The notes beneath the pieces are model-generated. The model was not told the origin of the DNA. It saw only the letters and a list, made by a program, of their open reading frames with translations, and did not search any database. A DNA stretch of 48,150 bases. Source: an uncultured bacterium. GTDB lineage: Bacteria > Cyanobacteriota > Vampirovibrionia > Gastranaerophilales > Gastranaerophilaceae. Numbering within the stretch: position 1 is the first letter of the stretch; the number at the start of each line of letters is the position of its first letter. The stretch spans positions 1-48,150 of the forward strand of contig CASEDF010000010.1 of NCBI GenBank assembly GCA_949286705.1, given 5' to 3'. Made by a program: the position numbers and the translations under genes. Positions 22,431-30,784 of this stretch are shown in pieces.

Positions 22431-23609
22431 TTGAAGAAAAAGCGAAATATAACAGGCAGCATTCAAATCAAAAACGGTAAATGGTGGGTAGTTGTAAATC
22501 TCTATGATGAGAACGGAAAGCGAAAGCCAAAATGGATTGATACAAAGTTATCCGAAAGAGGAAATAAGCGTAAGGCTGAAAAATTGTTATCTGACTATTT
22601 GTCAGAATACAATAAAATGAATATTCCGTATTCAAAATTGACGGTTGCAGATTACTTTGAACAGTGGCTTGATGATATTAAATCAGAGGTAAAAACAAAT
22701 ACATATCGTTCTTATTTTGGAAATATGACAAATCACATTATACCTTATTTCAAACAAAATAAAATACAGTTGCAGGAATTGACACCGTTTGATTTAGAGG
22801 AATATTACAAATTCAAATTGCAACCAAACAGCAAAATCAATTCAGGTGAAGCATTATCTGCAACAACAATCAAACATCATCATCAAAATATCAGTAAGGC
22901 ATTAGCAGATGCAGTAAGAAAAGGTTTAATTATGGCTAACCCTGCTACAAGTGCAAAAACACCTAAAGCAGAAAAATTCAAGGGCGAATTTTTAAATCAA
23001 AAACAAGTAAATGAAATGCTTGTATTGTTTAGAGGCTCTGTAATTGAATTACCTGTGTTTCTGTGTTCTGTTTACGGTTTTCGCAGAAGTGAAGTTTTAG
23101 GTTTGAAATGGCATAATATAGATTTTGAGAGCAAATCTATAACCATAGCTGAAACTTTGCAGCAAAGCATAGGTGGAAATTACACTGATACGCCAAAAAC
23201 CGAAAGTAGTTACAGAACATTGCCGATGACCAATGAAGTCTATACTGCTTTAATTACAGCAAAAAGCCTTCAGGAAGAACGCAAGCAGTTAATGGGGAAC
23301 TATTATATCTTAAATGATTATGTTTGTACTTGGCAAAATGGAAATGTAATATCTCCAAATTACTTAACAAGGACTTTTAAGAGTGTTATAACTAAAAGTA
23401 ATTTGCCTAATATTCGTTTACACGATTTAAGGCATAGTGCAGCGAGTAATTTGTTAGATATGGGATTTTCAGTTGTGCAAGTATCTGATTGGCTCGGTCA
23501 TAGTAGTTCGGCAACGACATTAAATTTTTATGCTCACGCTGAAAAACGCTCAAAAATGGATATTGCAAACGCTCTTGAGTCTGCATTTCAAACACAAAGT
23601 GATAGATAA
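22431..23609 (+). CDS. int: Tyrosine integrase, 392 aa
   Basis: The N-terminal AP2-like arm-binding domain (GSIQIKNGKWWVVVNL) is followed by a SAM-like core-binding domain (LTVADYFEQWLDDIKSE) and a C-terminal catalytic domain. The active residues are visible: Arg in YGFRRSEVLGL, the H-x-x-R pair in LHDLRHSAAS, His in WLGHSS, and the nucleophile Tyr in LNFYAHA. TTG 22431 is chosen as start because AAAGGAG sits 9 bases before. It belongs to the Tn916/phage type. It lies next to attR and is expected to recombine the 45-bp tRNA-Trp core. The stop codon overlaps the first right arm repeat. Confidence 0.96.
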   Translation: MKKKRNITGSIQIKNGKWWVVVNLYDENGKRKPKWIDTKLSERGNKRKAEKLLSDYLSEYNKMNIPYSKLTVADYFEQWLDDIKSEVKTNTYRSYFGNMTNHIIPYFKQNKIQLQELTPFDLEEYYKFKLQPNSKINSGEALSATTIKHHHQNISKALADAVRKGLIMANPATSAKTPKAEKFKGEFLNQKQVNEMLVLFRGSVIELPVFLCSVYGFRRSEVLGLKWHNIDFESKSITIAETLQQSIGGNYTDTPKTESSYRTLPMTNEVYTALITAKSLQEERKQLMGNYYILNDYVCTWQNGNVISPNYLTRTFKSVITKSNLPNIRLHDLRHSAASNLLDMGFSVVQVSDWLGHSSSATTLNFYAHAEKRSKMDIANALESAFQTQSDR

Positions 23610-23640
23610 GTGTAGATGAAGCCCTAAAAAAGTGTAGATG
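23608..23640. repeat. Right arm-type integrase sites (2 copies)
   Basis: AAGTGTAGATG occurs at 23608-23618 and 23630-23640, spaced 22 bp, in the same orientation as the three left copies at 432-474. The first overlaps the integrase stop codon. Confidence 0.75.
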
Positions 23641-23664
23641 ATACTGTTTTGTAAAAAGAAAAAA

Positions 23665-23707
23665 TCCTCAAAAACGGCTTGTTTAAGCCATTTTCAAGGA
23701 CTTTTTT
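23665..23707 (+). terminator. Integrase terminator
   Basis: An imperfect 16-bp stem (TCCT...GGCTT with AAGCC...AGGA, loop GTTT) is followed by CTTTTTT and lies between the integrase and attR. Confidence 0.7.
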
Positions 23708-23708
23708 A

Positions 23709-23753
23709 TGGCAGGGGCAGAAGGGATCGAACCCTCGACACGCGGTTTTGGAG
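23709..23753. repeat. attR: 45-bp direct repeat inside tRNA-Trp
   Basis: This is identical to 253-297. Because the element supplies the same 45 bases, the tRNA gene at this end stays complete after integration. Confidence 0.92.
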
Positions 23754-23784
23754 ACCGCTGCTCTACCAGCTGAGCTATACCCCT
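23709..23784 (-). tRNA. tRNA-Trp (CCA)
   Basis: The cloverleaf is complete: a 7-bp acceptor stem (AGGGGTA with TGCCCCT), D arm, anticodon loop CTCCAAA with anticodon CCA, T arm with GGTTCGATCCC, discriminator G and an encoded CCA tail (76 nt in total). It is the integration target; its 3' half is the attR repeat. Confidence 0.97.
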
Positions 23785-23789
23785 ATTCA

Positions 23790-23866
23790 TGGTGGACCAT
23801 CAGGGACTCGAACCCCGGACCGACCGGTTATGAGCCGGTTGCTCTAACCAACTGAGCTAATGGTCC
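23790..23866 (-). tRNA. tRNA with CAU anticodon (Ile2 or elongator Met)
   Basis: This is a 77-nt tRNA with encoded CCA. The acceptor is GGACCAT/ATGGTCC with discriminator A, and the anticodon loop is CTCATAA. The body resembles the Firmicutes tRNA-Ile2, whose CAU is modified to lysidine by TilS. An elongator Met identity cannot be excluded by eye. It is not an initiator, because the acceptor starts with a normal G-C pair and the anticodon stem lacks three G-C pairs at the loop. Confidence 0.9.
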
Positions 23867-23886
23867 ATGAATTTGTTTGCTTGACT

Positions 23887-23915
23887 ATTATATTAATATT
23901 TACCCCTTTTGTCAA
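23887..23915 (-). promoter_or_regulatory. Perfect consensus promoter of the tRNA operon
   Basis: On the minus strand TTGACA (23910-23915), a 17-bp spacer, and TATAAT (23887-23892) stand about 20 bp before the CAU tRNA. This is an ideal sigma-A promoter for both tRNAs. Confidence 0.92.
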
Positions 23916-23962
23916 GTGTTTTATTTAATTTTTTTACTATTTCTTTTTACATATTTTTAAAG

Positions 23963-24001
23963 AAAACTCAGAGCTGCATATTTCCGGCAGTCCTGAGTTT
24001 T
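23963..24001. terminator. Terminator downstream of the zinc-ribbon gene
   Basis: AAAACTCAG (23963-23971) pairs with CTGAGTTTT (23993-24001), with T runs on either side depending on the strand. It isolates the transporter/zinc-ribbon transcript from the tRNA promoter. Confidence 0.7.
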
Positions 24002-24030
24002 CATTTTTTTTGCTTTTGTCGGTCTGTTCC

Positions 24031-24252
24031 TTATTCCTGCTCTTTTTCTTCCCTGCGTTTTTTTACAAATTTCGGCGTAAATTTTTCAATTATCTCATTG
24101 AGCTTTGCATACTCGGCTTCGGCTTTTGCAGCGTCCTCTTCAAGTCTTGCTTCCATATTATAATACATTAAATTACAGCCGCATTTCGGACATTCCTGCT
24201 TTATGTAAAATATACTGAGCTTCGCTCCGCATTTCGGACATTTATTTTCCAC
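24031..24252 (-). CDS. Zinc-ribbon protein, 73 aa
   Basis: A Cys4 ribbon forms the first ~27 residues (CPKCGAKLS, then CPKCGCN). A charged coiled-coil helix (LEEDAAKAEAEYAKLNEII) and a basic end follow. It starts at GTG with GGAGG 7 bases upstream, located 2 bases after the stop of the transporter gene, so the two are in one operon. It may be a small regulatory or adaptor protein; function is unknown. Confidence 0.75.
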   Translation of the reverse strand: MENKCPKCGAKLSIFYIKQECPKCGCNLMYYNMEARLEEDAAKAEAEYAKLNEIIEKFTPKFVKKRREEKEQE

Positions 24253-24254
24253 TT

Positions 24255-25712
24255 TTATTCCTCCGATCCGTGCCGGGCGGTAGCCGCCTTGGTTCTGTTT
24301 TCTCTGTGTATTTTTATCTCGCGGTGTATGGTTTCAAGCTTTTCTCCGTCAAGATCATAGAACTTGTAGGGTATAAGGGCTATAAGTCCTAAAATCGCCG
24401 GAATCGCCGTAATCAAAGCCCAAAGCCAAAATCTCGTATTTACGCCGCTGTCCATAAGCACAAGCTCATCGTTAATATTCTGTAATCCTATGATAGGCAT
24501 TATGGCTGTAGCAATTCCTGTGCTGAACGAGCCTGTAATTTTGCTTATAAAAGTAAGAAGAGAAAAAGTTATACCTTCATTGCGTTCTCCGCTTTTCCAT
24601 TCCATATAATCAACGGTATCGCCTATCATCTTTGTAGGAACAACCATTTTCAGACTGGAAATTATGCTTGTAAATATTCCCTGAACGGCAAGCAGCGGAA
24701 CTATTACCGCAGGATTTGTATAAAACTTTGCTCCTATTAAAAAAACAATTGTCGCCAGTGCTGCATTTGCAAGAGAACAGCCTATTACAATCTGTTTTGA
24801 GGACAGCCTTTTTTCAAACCAGGGAATAAAAAGATATGTAAGAAAACCGGTAACAGTTCCGGGAATACCGGCCACAAGGGACAGACTGGCAATACCCAAA
24901 GAAAAAGTATAATAATACTGACTGAATGTGCCGGAAATACCTTCCACTGTTGCAAGAATATTTGCAAGAACTATCAAAAGCAGAGGCTTATTGCTGAATA
25001 AATATTTAAAACAGTCAATGAAGCTGGGTTCCTGATTTGACTGAACAACTCTCTCCTTCGTAAACAAGCCCGCAAGACTGAACAAGCCCATTCCAACCGT
25101 ACCGGCAAGTATGCCCATAAACAGGAATACCTGCTTCATATTCCAGCCGATTATATTGTTCTTGCTTAAATCAATGAATACAGGGATTAAGGCGTTTGTT
25201 ATTCCTCCGATAATATTTGAAATGAAGCGTGCAGATGTAATCGCAGCGGAACGGTCGGCAGGACTGGGTGATATCGCCGCAGAAAGTCCCCAGAAAGGCA
25301 CATCGCCTATTGTATAGAAAAATTCCCATATAAAATATGTAATATACATATATATGATTTTAACGGCATTGGACTCCACGCCGGAAAGGAATTCAGCACC
25401 GCCGAACAGGAATATTGTGGATATTGCCAAGGGTATAGGCACAAATATTAAAAAAGGCCGAAGCTTTCCGTATCTTGTGCGCGTTCTGTCTATAACGCTG
25501 CCCATTAACGGGTCATTGAACGCATCCCATAAGCCGGTTATAAAAACCATCATTGTAACGGCTTCCGCAGGTACTCCGAACACTGTTACAAAGAAAAATG
25601 TCAGCTGTGCCCTGACAAGATTATAGCCTATTACCTGACCGCCGTTTGCAACGCCGTACAATACAGTCTCTTTTACTCCAACATACCTTTTTTCCTTCAC
25701 TGCTTCCGACAT
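24255..25712 (-). CDS. GPH-family sugar:cation symporter (MFS), 485 aa
   Basis: The length and about 12 hydrophobic segments fit the glycoside-pentoside-hexuronide symporter family. Motifs seen include DAFNDPLMGSVIDRTRTRYGK, followed by LRPFLIF (the cytoplasmic loop 2-3 signature), and YMEWKSGERNEGI in the loop before a late transmembrane helix. It would import a sugar or glycoside with a cation; the substrate cannot be read from the sequence. AAAGGAG lies 7 bases before the ATG. The zinc-ribbon gene follows in the same transcript. It is a paralogue of the broken transporter at 42312-43763. Confidence 0.9.
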   Translation of the reverse strand: MSEAVKEKRYVGVKETVLYGVANGGQVIGYNLVRAQLTFFFVTVFGVPAEAVTMMVFITGLWDAFNDPLMGSVIDRTRTRYGKLRPFLIFVPIPLAISTIFLFGGAEFLSGVESNAVKIIYMYITYFIWEFFYTIGDVPFWGLSAAISPSPADRSAAITSARFISNIIGGITNALIPVFIDLSKNNIIGWNMKQVFLFMGILAGTVGMGLFSLAGLFTKERVVQSNQEPSFIDCFKYLFSNKPLLLIVLANILATVEGISGTFSQYYYTFSLGIASLSLVAGIPGTVTGFLTYLFIPWFEKRLSSKQIVIGCSLANAALATIVFLIGAKFYTNPAVIVPLLAVQGIFTSIISSLKMVVPTKMIGDTVDYMEWKSGERNEGITFSLLTFISKITGSFSTGIATAIMPIIGLQNINDELVLMDSGVNTRFWLWALITAIPAILGLIALIPYKFYDLDGEKLETIHREIKIHRENRTKAATARHGSEE

Positions 25713-26043
25713 ACAATGTCTCCTTTAATTTAAGTATTATATCAGTATCAACATGAATTAAAAAACTTTTTCTTATATTTTAATTTATTTGCACAAAAAA
25801 AGCAACAAGTTTTTAGACTTTTTTATGTTAATTTATTTATACCATGCTTTTAAAAAATTTTTAACAGCCTTATGCTGTCCGTTATGTATTTTTATACATT
25901 ATTTACATTATTTCAAACTTTAATTTTTAATCGATTTTTTTAATATTTTAATTATATTTCTCAAAAAGAATTATTTTTATAAGTATTAATATTATAATAT
26001 ATAAATAATTCAGAAATATTATATATTCTATGGAGTTGATAAA
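25713..26043. other. AT-rich intergenic region between divergent genes
   Basis: No gene, T-box or riboswitch is apparent. On the minus strand an extended -10 (TGATATAAT at 25736-25744) may be the transporter promoter. Near 25990 a TATAAT-like box could serve the fhs-his operon, but its -35 is poor. Confidence 0.45.
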
Positions 26044-27720
26044 ATGCTGACAGACGTTGAAATCGCGCAGTCCTGCAAAATGCTTCCGATAAAAGAAATT
26101 GCAGACCGCCTCGGCATTGATGAGGATTATCTTGATTTTTACGGAAAATATAAAGCGAAGCTTAATAACAATTTATTTGAAAAGCTGTCCGCCAAAAAAG
26201 ACGGCAGGCTTATTCTTGTTACGGCCGTTAATCCCACCCCCGCGGGCGAAGGCAAAACAACTGTTACGGTAGGTCTCGGTCAGGCAATGAATGTTATCGG
26301 GAAAAACGCTGTAATAGCGTTGAGAGAACCGTCATTGGGTCCTGTTTTCGGAATTAAAGGCGGAGCCGCCGGCGGCGGATATTCCCAGGTCGTTCCTATG
26401 GAGGACATAAATCTTCATTTTACCGGAGATATGCACGCTATTACTGCGGCAAACAATCTCCTCTGCGCGATTATCGACAACCATATCCAGCAAGGGAACT
26501 CTCTCGGCATTGACCCCAGAAGAATACTTTTCAAGCGCTGCCTTGATATAAACGACAGAGCCTTAAGAAATATTGTAATAGGTCTCGGCGGAAAAGCAAA
26601 CGGTGTTCCAAGAGAGGACGGTTTTAATATTACCGTCGCCAGCGAAATCATGGCTATTCTTTGCCTCTCAAAGGATTTGGAGGACATGAAAAAGCGCTTT
26701 GACAATATCCTTATCGGTTACAATTATTCAGGCGAGCCTGTTTTCGCTGAGGATTTAGGCTGTTCCGGCGCAATGGCACTCCTTATGAAAGACGCCATAA
26801 ACCCGAATCTCGTACAGACTCTTGAAAATACTCCGGCAATTATTCACGGAGGACCCTTTGCGAATATAGCTCACGGATGCAATTCTGTAAGAGCCACAAA
26901 GCTCGCATTAAAGCTCGCGGACTACACAATTACGGAAGCAGGCTTCGGCTCCGACTTGGGCGCAGAAAAATTTCTTGACATTAAATGCCGTGTTGCCGGT
27001 CTTGTTCCCTCCTGCATAGTTCTCGTTGCAACATGCCGTGCATTAAAGTATAACGGCGGCGTTAAAAAAGAGAACACTTCCGATGAAAATATTGAAGCAC
27101 TTTCAAAAGGAATCATAAACCTCAGAACACATATTGAAAATATGCAGAAATACGGGGTGCCTGTTGTTGTCGCAGTCAATAAGTTTTATACCGACACCGA
27201 CGATGAGCTTAAATATGTTATCGAATACTGCAAAGATATGGGTGTTACCGCCTGCGTAACGGAAGGCTTTGCAAAAGGCGGAAAAGGCGCCGCAGATCTT
27301 GCTCAGACTGTCTGCGACACCATAGACGAATTTGAAGGCAAAACCGATTTCCGCTTTATGTACGATACAAATGAATCAATTGAAGAAAAAATTAACCATG
27401 TGGCAACAAAAATTTACAGAGCCGACGGAGTAATTTTTACTGCGGCCGCAAAAAAAGCTATTGAAGAAATTGAGAAGCTTGGCAAAGACAAGCTTCCCGT
27501 ATGTATAGCTAAAACCCAGTATTCTTTGTCTGACGACCCTGCGGCACTGGGCAGGCCTGAAAACTTCAAAATAACAGTCAGAGATGTGCGGCTTTATTCC
27601 GGCGCCGGCTTTATTACCGTTATGACAGGCGATATTCTTACCATGCCCGGCCTTCCCAAAGTTCCTGCCGCTCTTAAAATTGACATTCGCAAAGACGGCA
27701 CCATTGAAGGTTTATTCTGA
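26044..27720 (+). CDS. fhs: Formate-tetrahydrofolate ligase, 558 aa
   Basis: The enzyme joins formate to THF using ATP, giving 10-formyl-THF for purine synthesis and the one-carbon branch of acetogenic or fermentative metabolism. The P-loop-like [17 protein letters not shown] lies near residue 65, and family motifs [14 protein letters not shown] and [13 protein letters not shown] follow. The length is the normal ~557. GGAG lies 8 bases before the ATG. It is separated from hisZ by only 20 bp, so it is the first gene of the histidine operon. The coupling is reasonable because HisF/HisH release AICAR, a purine precursor that needs 10-formyl-THF. Confidence 0.97.
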   Translation: MLTDVEIAQSCKMLPIKEIADRLGIDEDYLDFYGKYKAKLNNNLFEKLSAKKDGRLILVTAVNPTPAGEGKTTVTVGLGQAMNVIGKNAVIALREPSLGPVFGIKGGAAGGGYSQVVPMEDINLHFTGDMHAITAANNLLCAIIDNHIQQGNSLGIDPRRILFKRCLDINDRALRNIVIGLGGKANGVPREDGFNITVASEIMAILCLSKDLEDMKKRFDNILIGYNYSGEPVFAEDLGCSGAMALLMKDAINPNLVQTLENTPAIIHGGPFANIAHGCNSVRATKLALKLADYTITEAGFGSDLGAEKFLDIKCRVAGLVPSCIVLVATCRALKYNGGVKKENTSDENIEALSKGIINLRTHIENMQKYGVPVVVAVNKFYTDTDDELKYVIEYCKDMGVTACVTEGFAKGGKGAADLAQTVCDTIDEFEGKTDFRFMYDTNESIEEKINHVATKIYRADGVIFTAAAKKAIEEIEKLGKDKLPVCIAKTQYSLSDDPAALGRPENFKITVRDVRLYSGAGFITVMTGDILTMPGLPKVPAALKIDIRKDGTIEGLF

Positions 27721-27740
27721 TTAACAGGTGATTTTATAAT

Positions 27741-28868
27741 ATGTCATACGATAACTTGAAATTTTTATATAACGATGAAATATCGGTTTTAAAGCTCAGA
27801 AAGCTTTACGAAAGCTGCGGCTTTAAAAAATACAGAATGGGTAAATTTGAGTCATACGACTTTTACGCCAAAAACAAGGATTTCCTTGTAGGCAACAGAA
27901 TTATCACTTTTTCCGATTTAAACGGCAAGCTTATGGCTTTAAAGCCCGACGTTACATTAAGCATTGTTAAAAATGCCGACGACATGAAAAACGGCAGACA
28001 AAAGCTTTACTACACGGAAAATGTTTACAGAGAATCAAAGGATATTCATGAGTTTAAAGAGATTTTTCAGGTGGGACTTGAGGTTCTCGGAGAAATAGAT
28101 CTTTTCCAGACTGTTGAAATAATAACTCTTGCAATAAAAAGTCTTCTTGAAATTGACAAAGACGCAATACTCGACATCTCTCACATGGGTTATACGGAAG
28201 GTCTTACTGACTGTCTGACAAACGATCCGGCACTGAGAGGAAAAATACATTCGCTGTTCTCCCAGAAAAACGCCCATGACTTTTTAAAGCTTGCCGATGA
28301 ACACTCCCTTCCGAAGAATCCCGTTAATACTGCCGTCTGCATTATGAATGCGGCGACCTCAAACGAAGATGCCTTAAAAATCGCCGAAGAAAACGCTCTT
28401 AACGGCAAGATGCAGGAAGCGGTAACCGAGATAAAGGCGATATACAGTATACTTTCAGATACCGGTCTTGATAAGCATATTAAAATCGACCTGTCGGTAA
28501 CCGACGATCCCGGTTATTACAACGGAATACTTATGCACGGATATGTAAACGGTGTTCCGAGAGATATTTTGTCCGGCGGCAGATATGATATGCTTATGAG
28601 CAAAATGGGCAAAAACGGCACTCACGCCATGGGCTTTGCCATTTACTTTGACGCTCTTGACAGAATACTTCATACGAAAGAGAAAAACTCGCCTGACGCG
28701 TACATAATTTACGACTCCCTGTCTTCTCCTGATACTCTCGTGTCCTTAACAGAGCGCCTTGCGAAAAACAATATTTCCTACTCGGCGCTTAACTCCCTTC
28801 CCGACAGTGCGAAAAACGCCACGGTTTACACCGTATCAGGAAACGAAGTAAAGGAGGAAAAAATATGA
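27741..28868 (+). CDS. hisZ: ATP phosphoribosyltransferase regulatory subunit HisZ, 375 aa
   Basis: This is a HisRS-like protein with class II aminoacyl-tRNA synthetase fold features. It has MALKPDVTLSIVKNADD (motif 2-like region), YYTENVYRESKDIHEFKEIF and the late DILSGGRYDMLMSKMGKN loop. It lacks the synthetase anticodon domain. HisZ partners the short HisG to make an active, histidine-inhibited enzyme for the first step of histidine synthesis. It overlaps hisG by 4 bases (ATGA). Confidence 0.92.
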   Translation: MSYDNLKFLYNDEISVLKLRKLYESCGFKKYRMGKFESYDFYAKNKDFLVGNRIITFSDLNGKLMALKPDVTLSIVKNADDMKNGRQKLYYTENVYRESKDIHEFKEIFQVGLEVLGEIDLFQTVEIITLAIKSLLEIDKDAILDISHMGYTEGLTDCLTNDPALRGKIHSLFSQKNAHDFLKLADEHSLPKNPVNTAVCIMNAATSNEDALKIAEENALNGKMQEAVTEIKAIYSILSDTGLDKHIKIDLSVTDDPGYYNGILMHGYVNGVPRDILSGGRYDMLMSKMGKNGTHAMGFAIYFDALDRILHTKEKNSPDAYIIYDSLSSPDTLVSLTERLAKNNISYSALNSLPDSAKNATVYTVSGNEVKEEKI

Positions 28869-29488
28869 TAAGCGTTGCACTGCCCAAAGGCCGTCTCGGC
28901 AGCAAGGTTTTTGATATTTTTGAAAAAATCGGCTACGACTGCGATGAAATGCACAGTGACTCCCGCCAGCTTATTTTTACAAGCGAAGAAAACGGCATAA
29001 GCTATTTTCTCGTAAAGCCCTCCGATGTCAGCATTTATGTGGAACACGGCGCCGCAGACATCGGAATAGTAGGCAAGGATATTCTTCTTGAATACGAGCC
29101 GGATGTTTACGAGCTTCTTGACCTGAATATCGGAAAATGCAATATGTGCGTCGCAGGAAAAAATGATTTTAAGGACAATCCGGATGTATCTCTCCGTGTT
29201 GCCACAAAATTTGTTAACATTGCAAAAACATATTACAAAAGCATAAACAGAGACATTGAAATTATCAAGCTCAACGGATCTATTGAACTGGCTCCGATTT
29301 TAAATCTGTCCGACGTTATAGTAGATATCGTTGAAACGGGAACAACTCTAAAAGAAAACAATCTTTCGGTTTTGACAAAAATCATTCCCATCAGCGCAAG
29401 ACTTATCGCAAACAAAGCAAGCTATAAGTTTAAAACCGATGAAATTCAAAATATTATTCGCAAATTCAAAGAGGAAATTGAAAAATGA
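28865..29488 (+). CDS. hisG: ATP phosphoribosyltransferase, short form, 207 aa
   Basis: HisG condenses ATP and PRPP, the first and regulated step of histidine synthesis. It is the short form without the C-terminal regulatory domain, consistent with the adjacent hisZ. Motifs include ALPKGRLGSKVFDIFEKIGY at the start, the phosphate loop DVIVDIVETGTTLKEN near residue 150, and HGAADIGIVGKDIL. The start overlaps hisZ; the end overlaps hisD by 4 bases. Confidence 0.97.
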   Translation: MISVALPKGRLGSKVFDIFEKIGYDCDEMHSDSRQLIFTSEENGISYFLVKPSDVSIYVEHGAADIGIVGKDILLEYEPDVYELLDLNIGKCNMCVAGKNDFKDNPDVSLRVATKFVNIAKTYYKSINRDIEIIKLNGSIELAPILNLSDVIVDIVETGTTLKENNLSVLTKIIPISARLIANKASYKFKTDEIQNIIRKFKEEIEK

Positions 29489-30768
29489 TTAAGATAATTG
29501 ACACCTCAAAAGTTACCGATTTTACTGTATTTGCCCGTGAGGACGAAAAGAAAAACGAAGAAATTGAAAAAACAGTCGAAGAAATTATCGCAAATGTAAG
29601 AGCAAACGGCGATAAGGCTCTTTACGAATACTGCGAAAAATTTGACAGATGCTCCCTTTCAAGTCTTGCAGTTTCGGAAGACGAGATTCAGGAGGCCTTT
29701 GACGCCACCAATGATTATTTTATCGAAACATTAAAGGAAGCCAAGGAAAATATTGCCGAATTTCATAAAAGACAGGTCAGAAATAATTTTGTCATTACTA
29801 AAGAAGACGGAATAGTTTTAGGCCAGAAGATTACCGCCGTTGAAAAAGCGGGCTTATATGTACCGGGAGGCACAGCGGCTTATCCCAGCACCGTCCTTAT
29901 GGACGCCGTTCCGGCAAAAATCGCCGGCGTAAAGGAAATAGTTATGGTCACGCCTCCTTCACCGGAAGGCAAAATCAATCCGGCAATACTTACCGCCGCT
30001 AAAATAGCAGGCGTCACCAAAATTTTTAAAATCGGAGGCGCTCAGGCGGTAGCAGCTTTGGCTTACGGCACGGAAAGCGTCCCGAAGGTTGATAAAATCG
30101 TAGGTCCCGGAAATATTTTCGTGGCAACAGCCAAAAAACAGGTTTACGGAAAAGTAAGCATTGATATGATAGCAGGCCCCAGCGAAATCCTTGTTATAGC
30201 CGAGCCTGACTGTGACCCCTCATGCGTTGCTGCCGACCTTTTATCCCAGGCGGAGCATGACAAAATGGCAAGCGCCGTTCTTATTACAACAGAAATGAGT
30301 TTTGCCGAAAAAGTTTCTGATGAAATTGAAAGACAGCTTAAACTCCTTCCCAGAGAGGAAATCGCAAGAGCGTCTATTGAAAATAACGGAAAAATTTTTA
30401 TTGTTGATTCCATAAAAACAGCCGTAAAGCTCAGCAACGAAATTGCACCGGAGCATTTGGAAGTCTGTGTTGACAATCCCTTTGAGATCCTTCCCGAAAT
30501 AACAAACGCCGGAAGCATTTTCCTCGGCAAAAACGTACCCGAAGCTCTGGGAGACTATTTTGCGGGACCCAACCACACTTTGCCTACCAGCGGAACAGCC
30601 CGTTTTTCTTCTCCCCTGTCAGTTGACGATTTCATAAAGAAAACCTCGTTTATATACTACTCCGCTGACGCTCTTCAAAAAGCCCATGAGAGAATTGAAG
30701 ATTTCGCAAACCGCGAGGGTCTTCAGGCTCACGGCAAATCAATAGGTATCAGATTTAACAAATTTTAA
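29485..30768 (+). CDS. hisD: Histidinol dehydrogenase, 427 aa
   Basis: HisD oxidises histidinol to histidine in two NAD-dependent steps. Visible features are the GLYVPGGTAAYPSTVLM segment, the nucleotide-binding GPGNIFVATAKKQVYG stretch, and zinc ligands in LSQAEHDKMA and GPNHTLPTSGTARF. The PEHLE catalytic motif is near residue 325. The length is normal. Confidence 0.97.
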   Translation: MIKIIDTSKVTDFTVFAREDEKKNEEIEKTVEEIIANVRANGDKALYEYCEKFDRCSLSSLAVSEDEIQEAFDATNDYFIETLKEAKENIAEFHKRQVRNNFVITKEDGIVLGQKITAVEKAGLYVPGGTAAYPSTVLMDAVPAKIAGVKEIVMVTPPSPEGKINPAILTAAKIAGVTKIFKIGGAQAVAALAYGTESVPKVDKIVGPGNIFVATAKKQVYGKVSIDMIAGPSEILVIAEPDCDPSCVAADLLSQAEHDKMASAVLITTEMSFAEKVSDEIERQLKLLPREEIARASIENNGKIFIVDSIKTAVKLSNEIAPEHLEVCVDNPFEILPEITNAGSIFLGKNVPEALGDYFAGPNHTLPTSGTARFSSPLSVDDFIKKTSFIYYSADALQKAHERIEDFANREGLQAHGKSIGIRFNKF

Positions 30769-30784
30769 TTAAGAAGCTGATTAT

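Larger units (their letters stand above)
253..23753. mobile_element. Integrative element (~23.5 kb) in tRNA-Trp, with orphan tape-measure gene
   Basis: The element is bounded by an identical 45-bp direct repeat derived from the 3' half of tRNA-Trp. A tyrosine integrase and an excisionase-like gene lie next to the right repeat, and AAGTGTAGAT arm-type repeats lie inside both ends. The unit length between repeats is 23,456 bp. Content includes Xre regulators, a serine resolvase, a J-domain protein, an HNH nuclease, a P-loop ATPase, structured RNA leaders and a 2464-aa tape-measure-like protein. No relaxase, type IV secretion gene, terminase, portal or capsid gene is visible. That argues against a complete ICE or prophage. 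A phage satellite, a mobilisable remnant or an undescribed element type are all possible. Confidence 0.9.

Noticed and set aside
25733-26043. T-box or histidine leader before the fhs-his operon
   Set aside because: No T-box sequence, His-codon run or strong terminator is visible in this AT-rich stretch.
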